From: Lysinibacillus sphaericus
GTDB lineage: Bacteria; Bacillota; Bacilli; Bacillales_A; Planococcaceae
Length of the DNA stretch: 64,000 nucleotides
Assembly: GCF_002982115.1 (NCBI RefSeq)
Contig: NZ_CP019980.1
Span: 3,914,001 to 3,978,000 of the forward strand
Direction: 5' to 3'
Part shown: positions 58,191 through 64,000 of the stretch, piece after piece
How the letters are laid out: every line of letters begins with the position of its first letter
Position numbering within the stretch: the stretch's first letter is position 1
Made by a program: the position numbers and the translations under genes
Notes under the pieces: model-generated
Database searches by the model: none
The model's input: only the letters and a program-made list of their open reading frames with translations
Told to the model about the DNA's origin: nothing

Positions 58191-58312
58191 TTAATTACTT
58201 ATCACAATTTTTATATTTTTCACGTTTTGGTTGAGCCAATGCTATTGAAGCTATGGAAATCGAGAATTTTAGTATCTAATATATCTCCTAAGCTTTTTCC
58301 ATTTTCCAAATA

Positions 58313-58834
58313 TTAATTTAACCCTATTTTACCATAATATACTGAATCTACCCACTTACCTTCCGTCCAATGCGTATCTTTAAATCGACCTTCTTGAGTA
58401 AATTCAAGCTCTTTAAAAAATTTTATCTTTGCTTCATCAATAGAATAAATTTCTGCCCATAGTCTATGTAGATTCAGCTCTTCAAATCCATACTTCTCCA
58501 TTAATTGTGCAGCTTCGATTGCAAATGAAGCGTCAATATAAAGATTATTCTTACCTATATAAATACTAAAATCTGCATTTCGATTAACCCAATCAATATA
58601 ACAAAGACCACATGCACCAATTAACTTTTCTGTTGCTAGCTCAACAATAGCAAACATTATCGTATTCGGATCATTTATTACATATTTTTCAAACCACAGT
58701 AACTGGTTTTCACTATTTAGTTCACGATACTCTCGAAAAAAACGTCGAAACTCAGGATTATTACGCCATTGAAGTAGTTGAGTTAAATCTGTTTTCTCAA
58801 TCGCACGCAATCCTACTAAATTACCTTTCAACAT
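58313..58834 (-). CDS. GNAT acetyltransferase, PseH-like
   Basis: A 173-residue RimJ/RimL-type GNAT protein: LVGLRAIEKTDLTQLLQWRNNPEFRRFFRE at the start (typical of PseH-like enzymes), the acetyl-CoA region AACGLCYIDWVNRNADFSIYIG, and the NLHRLWAEIYSIDEAKIKFFKELEF strand-helix. PseH acetylates the 4-amino group of the UDP-linked sugar in pseudaminic acid synthesis. Its start overlaps the NeuB-like gene by 14 bp. Confidence 0.82.
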   Translation of the reverse strand: MLKGNLVGLRAIEKTDLTQLLQWRNNPEFRRFFREYRELNSENQLLWFEKYVINDPNTIMFAIVELATEKLIGACGLCYIDWVNRNADFSIYIGKNNLYIDASFAIEAAQLMEKYGFEELNLHRLWAEIYSIDEAKIKFFKELEFTQEGRFKDTHWTEGKWVDSVYYGKIGLN

Positions 58835-59903
58835 TCATATCACCTCGGTAAATTGGCTGTCCCGCAAGTTTATTAACCTTTAATCTCTTACCAACTACTA
58901 GGCTTTTTTCATATGGAAAATAAATATTATCAGGAGCTGGTCGTAAAAATTCAAGATCTTCAGCACAAATAATATCGCCAAGTTTTTTTTCTTTATTTAA
59001 ATAGATTCCTCTACGTTGAACTATCTCTGTTTCTTGCTCATTGTTCTCAATGATTTTTACTCCATTACCTAATGAGCTCTCAAGTTCTCTTGCGTTTTTG
59101 ATCATATCTCTCCAAGTATAAGGGTTCATAGAAAATGGGTGATCTGGCCCTTTTCTATTGTTATCATCGGTAAAATGTTTTTCAATGACCCTTGCACCTA
59201 GGGTTATAGCACCCAGCACAGTTGCATGTCCTGGTGTATGATCAGACAATCCTAAAATCATATTAGGATACATTGTATTATATGTTTTTAAAACATTTAA
59301 ATTTATGTATTTAAAGTTTTCAATATTCCCTGTGTAATTAGTATTACATTGCATTAATATGACCTTATCATTGTATTTTATAATTTCTTCTACTGCACGC
59401 TGTACATCAGTAAAATTAGACGCCCCTGTTGCAAGAAGAGTAGGTTTATTTTTCTTGGCTATATGTTGAATAAAGTCTATCCATGTAATATCACCAGAGC
59501 CAATTTTATATACATCTACCAAAGAATCAATTTCTTCTACTGCTTCAATATCATACGGTGTTGTAAAAAAATCAATTCCTGCTAAATCTGCTTCTTTTTT
59601 TAATTCATAATTCCAATCACGCTTTAACTCATAGTCTTTAAAAACTTCAAAAACGCTTTTTTCCCAATTGGCTTGATGGCTTGACTGCTTTAAATGCTGA
59701 AAACCGTAATCACTGACAATTTTTTCAGCTTTAAAATGCTGAAATTTTACAGCGTCAGCTCCAGCTTCTTTACAAAGCCAAATTAGCTCCTTAGCTCTTC
59801 CCAAATCTGCATCATGGTTGGATGCGATATCTGCTATAAAATAAGTCGGATTATTTATGGAGATAGACTTACCGCAAATTGTTATTTCACTTAGGTAATT
59901 CAT
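58821..59903 (-). CDS. Sialic/pseudaminic/legionaminic acid synthase (NeuB family)
   Basis: This 360-residue protein from the ATG 59901-59903 has a NeuB TIM barrel (about 15-280; FIADIASNHDADLGRAKELI, DAVKFQHFKAEKIV, KIGSGDITW, LSDHTPGHATVLGAITLGARVIEKHFT) and a C-terminal SAF/antifreeze-like domain (about 295-358). The family condenses phosphoenolpyruvate with a six-carbon N-acyl sugar to a nine-carbon nonulosonic acid. Which acid is made cannot be told from sequence by eye; B. subtilis SpsE is also in this family. It overlaps the preceding reductase gene by 17 bp. Confidence 0.9.
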   Translation of the reverse strand: MNYLSEITICGKSISINNPTYFIADIASNHDADLGRAKELIWLCKEAGADAVKFQHFKAEKIVSDYGFQHLKQSSHQANWEKSVFEVFKDYELKRDWNYELKKEADLAGIDFFTTPYDIEAVEEIDSLVDVYKIGSGDITWIDFIQHIAKKNKPTLLATGASNFTDVQRAVEEIIKYNDKVILMQCNTNYTGNIENFKYINLNVLKTYNTMYPNMILGLSDHTPGHATVLGAITLGARVIEKHFTDDNNRKGPDHPFSMNPYTWRDMIKNARELESSLGNGVKIIENNEQETEIVQRRGIYLNKEKKLGDIICAEDLEFLRPAPDNIYFPYEKSLVVGKRLKVNKLAGQPIYRGDMNVER

Positions 59904-60780
59904 ACAAAACACCTTCTTTATATCTTTTTACAACCCAATCTACTACTTCTTTTGATGTTGGTATTTTATCTTTCCCTATCAAATTAGCTAACTTTTGTAT
60001 ATCTAAGCCCAATGAGTCAGCTCTTTTCACTTCCTGCCTTAAATTTTGGAGCGTGTCTTCATATACTAAATGCTTTTTTCCTAACTTTTCTGCAATTTCA
60101 GTAATAAATTCATATTTTGAAACTACATCTGAAGCACCTATATTAACTACACCAGTTACTTGTTTTAGAATTAACTCATACAAAATTTCAGAAAAACGCT
60201 CCACATCAATACTCGACGTATAAAAATCTGTAAATGCATGTATCTTTTTATTTTCTTCTAATGAATTTAATATCCATTCAATAAAAGTTGGTTTTCCTTC
60301 TTGTCCTTTAAAACCTACTATATTAGTCCTAACTATTAATGTCTTCTCATATAAATTTGTCAAAACTTCCCCAATATATTTCGTACGAGCATATTCATTC
60401 AACAATTGAATACTATCATCTTCATTATGAACATTATTATTGTCACCTAAATAATAATGATCGGTTGAAATTTGTATATAATAGAGATTTAATTTATCAC
60501 ACATAGCTGCTAATATCGCTGGAAGTCTACTGTTAATTAAATAAGCTTGTTCAGGATTGTTTTCACACTCCAGTAAATTTATAATAGCAGTTGTATTAAT
60601 AACTACATCCGGTTGCTCTTTAAGAATGAAAGTTGTTAATCTCTCTAAATCTTCAAGTAAATCGACTTGAAGATCAGCCTTTGCTCTAGCAGCTGTTACT
60701 ACCTTCTGGTTCTTTTTATTTAGCACTTGAACTAACATTTTACCAAGCATTCCATTTGAACCTATTATTAAATATTTCAA
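59887..60780 (-). CDS. RmlD/SpsK-like NAD(P)-dependent sugar reductase
   Basis: This 297-residue short-chain dehydrogenase has the Rossmann motif IIGSNGMLGKML, the NTTAIINLLECENNPEQAYLIN segment, and a YARTKYIGE catalytic Y-x3-K. It falls in the dTDP-4-dehydrorhamnose reductase (RmlD/SpsK) group, but with no other rhamnose gene here it may reduce another keto sugar in this pathway. It starts at a TTG 5 nt after GGTGAG, within the end of the SpsF-like gene's context. Confidence 0.83.
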   Translation of the reverse strand: MKYLIIGSNGMLGKMLVQVLNKKNQKVVTAARAKADLQVDLLEDLERLTTFILKEQPDVVINTTAIINLLECENNPEQAYLINSRLPAILAAMCDKLNLYYIQISTDHYYLGDNNNVHNEDDSIQLLNEYARTKYIGEVLTNLYEKTLIVRTNIVGFKGQEGKPTFIEWILNSLEENKKIHAFTDFYTSSIDVERFSEILYELILKQVTGVVNIGASDVVSKYEFITEIAEKLGKKHLVYEDTLQNLRQEVKRADSLGLDIQKLANLIGKDKIPTSKEVVDWVVKRYKEGVLYELPK

Positions 60781-60782
60781 TG

Positions 60783-61520
60783 CTACTCACCTAATTTTTT
60801 TTGCTCAATATGTTCATTTATTTTTATAAGCGCTGGTTCTTTTGTTAATTTTTCTAATAGAATATCTAAATCAAAATCCGGATTTTTTGGATACAAATCA
60901 TTAAGTAGAATTGATATTAATTCTAGGTCTTCAGGAGTATCCACAGTGAGACGTAGATTACTATGGTCTTCACTCTCTAGAGTATATTGACCAATATTAA
61001 ATTTAGTTGAGTTTAAATAAAAATAAGGAGTTACATGCTCTCGTTCATACTCCAAACTAGCATTCATAAATGCTTCAGTTAATATCTCCATTGAAAAAAC
61101 TTCAGTATCCATACCTCTAGGGAATGTTCTCAATTGAGTATTTGATACATAATCATACTCATTATCTAAATACATTTGGATAATATTATTAATAATTACG
61201 GGGTCTATTAAAGGACAATCAGATGTTATTCTCACTACTACATCAGCTTCATATTTCAGGGCAGCGTGATAATAACGTGCTAATACATCACTCTCTGAAC
61301 CAATAAAATAATCAATGCCTAACTCATTACATAAATTCACAATTCCTTCATTTCCATAAGGCGTAGTTGCTATTACCAATTGATCAATTAAAGAGGCTTT
61401 TTCCATCCTTTCTATTTGATAGGCTAAAAGAGGCTTTCCATTTACTTCTTTTAACACCTTACCTGGTAATCTTGTAGAACCCATTCTTGCTTGTACAATA
61501 GCTACTATTCTCACTACCAT
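60783..61520 (-). CDS. SpsF/PseF-like cytidylyltransferase
   Basis: A 245-residue nucleotidyltransferase with the signature IVAIVQARMGSTRLPGKVL near residue 5 and RITSDCPLIDP near 97. SpsF-type enzymes, together with NeuA/PseF-like ones, activate sugars as CMP- or CDP-linked donors. Several starts are close together (TTG 61523, ATG 61520, GTG 61514), none with a strong ribosome-binding site. It lies 20 bp after pseB and 2 bp before the reductase. Confidence 0.87.
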   Translation of the reverse strand: MVVRIVAIVQARMGSTRLPGKVLKEVNGKPLLAYQIERMEKASLIDQLVIATTPYGNEGIVNLCNELGIDYFIGSESDVLARYYHAALKYEADVVVRITSDCPLIDPVIINNIIQMYLDNEYDYVSNTQLRTFPRGMDTEVFSMEILTEAFMNASLEYEREHVTPYFYLNSTKFNIGQYTLESEDHSNLRLTVDTPEDLELISILLNDLYPKNPDFDLDILLEKLTKEPALIKINEHIEQKKLGE

Positions 61521-61540
61521 CAACTCTTTTATAAATTTTT

Positions 61541-62518
<978 letters not shown>

Positions 62519-62671
62519 CTATGTATCATATAGATATTATATCGGATAATTTTAACGTATTTCTACATTTGAATAATAAATATATTATTTAATGTATTAT
62601 CGCTTCTTTTTTTATTAATTTAGCTTTCAACCTCCGCAACCATTTTTCTACCAATGTTTTAATTTTTAAAG

Positions 62672-62721
62672 AAAATAAAAAACACTTTTTGATTTAAAAT
62701 ATACATTCAAAAAGTGCCCTT
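62672..62721 (-). terminator. Terminator between the maf unit and pseB
   Basis: CACTTTTTGA (62683-62692) and TCAAAAAGTG (62707-62716) form a perfect stem; on the minus strand TTTTTTATTTTC follows. The rest of the 62504-62752 gap contains the pseB promoter region only. Confidence 0.9.
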
Positions 62722-62752
62722 TAATTTAACTATCAGCTAATACCTATTATTT

Positions 62753-63076
62753 TCAAGCTTCTATTTGCTCAAAATATGGCAAGACTTCATATTCAAAAAT
62801 ATCAGCTACAAGGACAAAATCCTGTTTTTCTAAACCTTCATTGATAAGATTTAAATATTCTTCCAATTGATGTTTATCTAAATTCGTATTGACCCCTTGG
62901 TCAGTTAAAATTTCTTCCATTTGTTTAATCCACGTAATACCTTCTGAGAAATTCAGGATTTCATTTAATGCCATGGGAATTTTATCAGTTCTCAAATTAT
63001 CTGCAATATATTGTATTCCTGCTGGTATTTTTGCTACATATTTAAAATATTCATCTACAATCTCTGTTTTATCCAT
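62753..63076 (-). CDS. Small helical protein coupled to maf, unknown function
   Basis: A 107-residue protein from the ATG 63074-63076, with the GGAGGG of its ribosome-binding site inside the last codons of maf. It is acidic and helical (MDKTEIVDEYFKYVAKIPAGIQYIADNLRTD split by KIPAG; ...WIKQMEEILTDQG). The gene is 1 bp after maf and followed by a terminator, so it belongs to the same transcript. Similar small genes accompany Maf loci; I do not recognise a named family. Confidence 0.72.
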   Translation of the reverse strand: MDKTEIVDEYFKYVAKIPAGIQYIADNLRTDKIPMALNEILNFSEGITWIKQMEEILTDQGVNTNLDKHQLEEYLNLINEGLEKQDFVLVADIFEYEVLPYFEQIEA

Positions 63077-63077
63077 G

Positions 63078-64000
63078 TTAACACCCTCCGAATTCATCTA
63101 ATGCAACTCTAGTAAATTTTAAAGATTTTTCAGTTGCCTCTAACATATTTTCATAAAGATACATATTTTGTTTATGTATTTGTTTGAAATTATCTATTCT
63201 CTCACTTTGTTTTTTATCCGTAGTCATTCGCATTACATCCATAGTAATTGGATCAACAATTCTTTCCATTATAACTTGTGGATAATATTCCTTCAATTTT
63301 GAATCTATTTTATCTAATTTTTTTAAAGTACTAGTTGTAAAGACAGTATTATTTCTCTCTTCTTTTAAAAGATGAATTGCATCCACTAGTAATTTCTTGA
63401 TTTTTAAATAGACTTGTATTTCTTGATTCATAAATTCTTTATAGTTTACTTCGTTATCATTTATATATTTTTGCAACTCTAACTTAGTAATTTTATTTTT
63501 AGGATTAATATAACTTTCACAAAATGCTACGAAATCTATTTGTGGCATACCATTAATCTTTACACCACCTTCAGTACAATTATAGATTTTATGATGATGC
63601 TGTAAGTTTTGATATAATTTTTCTAAACTTTTTCTCATACTATTAAACTGGTGATTCGTCTTTACAGTTTCTCCATAGTACCCTTCCACTTCAAATGTCA
63701 TATCTTTTTTAAAAAAATCATCTGTTAACTCACTGTAATGGTTATTATTTTCCGCATGGGATTTATTGTTCGTATATGCAAGATCTTGTCCAATGATTGC
63801 TATAGGTCCCGTACTAATTTTACTTGCAACTTCTAATGCAGTAATAGCAACTGTACCACCAGTTGATAGCATTGGTAAATCTTTACCTAGACCTTCTTTA
63901 ATACGTTTTTGAATACTATCTTCTCCATAAAAACAAAAGCTATAGCGGTTTCCTTTAAAACTTCTTTCTATTTTCCACGCATTCCCTAATCCGTAAATTA
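63078..64000 (-). CDS. Maf-type flagellin glycosyltransferase (DUF115), N-terminus outside window
   Basis: The frame is open to the window end; 307 codons are visible. The DUF115/MptE-like core STGGTVAITALEVASKISTGPIAIIGQDLAYT, with SHAENN next to it, is the hallmark of motility accessory factor (Maf) glycosyltransferases. They transfer CMP-activated pseudaminic or legionaminic acid to flagellin. The C-terminal 150 residues are helical. It lies directly upstream of the sugar genes and the fliD operon, which supports flagellin as target. The family is about 600 residues, so half is missing here. Confidence 0.87.
   Translation of the reverse strand, partial: IYGLGNAWKIERSFKGNRYSFCFYGEDSIQKRIKEGLGKDLPMLSTGGTVAITALEVASKISTGPIAIIGQDLAYTNNKSHAENNNHYSELTDDFFKKDMTFEVEGYYGETVKTNHQFNSMRKSLEKLYQNLQHHHKIYNCTEGGVKINGMPQIDFVAFCESYINPKNKITKLELQKYINDNEVNYKEFMNQEIQVYLKIKKLLVDAIHLLKEERNNTVFTTSTLKKLDKIDSKLKEYYPQVIMERIVDPITMDVMRMTTDKKQSERIDNFKQIHKQNMYLYENMLEATEKSLKFTRVALDEFGGC

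Overview
The window is a chromosomal stretch from a low-GC, motile, naturally transformable Gram-positive bacterium of the Bacillales. Synteny with Bacillus subtilis is extensive: pepF-coiA-mecA-spx-trpS-fabF-fabH, yitW-yitV-yitU-yitS, yisL-yisK, addA-addB, minJ-ctpB-ftsX-ftsE, uvrA-uvrB, prfB-secA-hpf-fliS-fliT-fliD-flaG. Several traits point to the Lysinibacillus/Solibacillus branch (Planococcaceae) rather than Bacillus proper: two ComK paralogues, an M23 hydrolase beside ftsEX, a clpB gene and a Maf-type flagellin glycosylation locus. Genus is an inference from gene content; no rRNA is present.

Layout. 1-5.4 kb: pepF (truncated by the window edge), coiA, mecA and spx, all on the minus strand. 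5-6.7 kb: a complete tryptophan T-box riboswitch and trpS. 6.7-9.3 kb: fabH-fabF behind a probable FapR operator. 9.6-13 kb: yjzD, a naturally N-domain-less clpB under a CtsR box, and an Fnr regulator with a C-terminal Fe-S cysteine motif. 13-20 kb: the yit block, a membrane-anchored GH13 protein that has lost its catalytic residues, yisL and yisK. 20-31 kb: a DUF418 membrane protein, addAB, a TVP38-family protein, an XRE-cupin regulator divergent from azlCD, and a MITE-like element. 31-45.5 kb: csbA, minJ, ctpB, a TlpA thioredoxin with a polytopic partner, an M23 hydrolase, ftsX-ftsE, a DUF4097 protein, uvrA and uvrB with a perfect LexA box. 45.7-53.2 kb: an IDEAL-domain protein, comK-1, prfB with its +1 frameshift, a DUF2197 zinc protein, comK-2, secA, hpf and a PilZ protein. 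53.4-64 kb: fliS, fliT, fliD (with a large repeat-containing insertion), flaG, a decayed methyltransferase, a nonulosonic-acid sugar cluster and a Maf flagellin glycosyltransferase that runs off the window end.

How the parts fit. Competence control is dense here: MecA, Spx, CoiA and two ComK proteins all lie in the window, with recombination and repair genes (addAB, uvrAB) nearby. A second theme is the cell envelope and division (minJ, ctpB, ftsEX, M23 hydrolase). A third is flagellar filament assembly and decoration: cap, chaperones and FlaG lie next to enzymes expected to make and attach a sialic-acid-like sugar to flagellin, although no aminotransferase for that pathway is visible in the window.

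The most unusual items are the catalytically degenerate membrane-tethered amylase homologue, the N-domain-less ClpB, the FliD insertion, the 125-bp MITE-like element, a dispersed GTGTCTGGCAC intergenic repeat, and the TlpA/Lgt-like two-gene unit. No CRISPR array, tRNA, rRNA, prophage or intact insertion sequence was seen.
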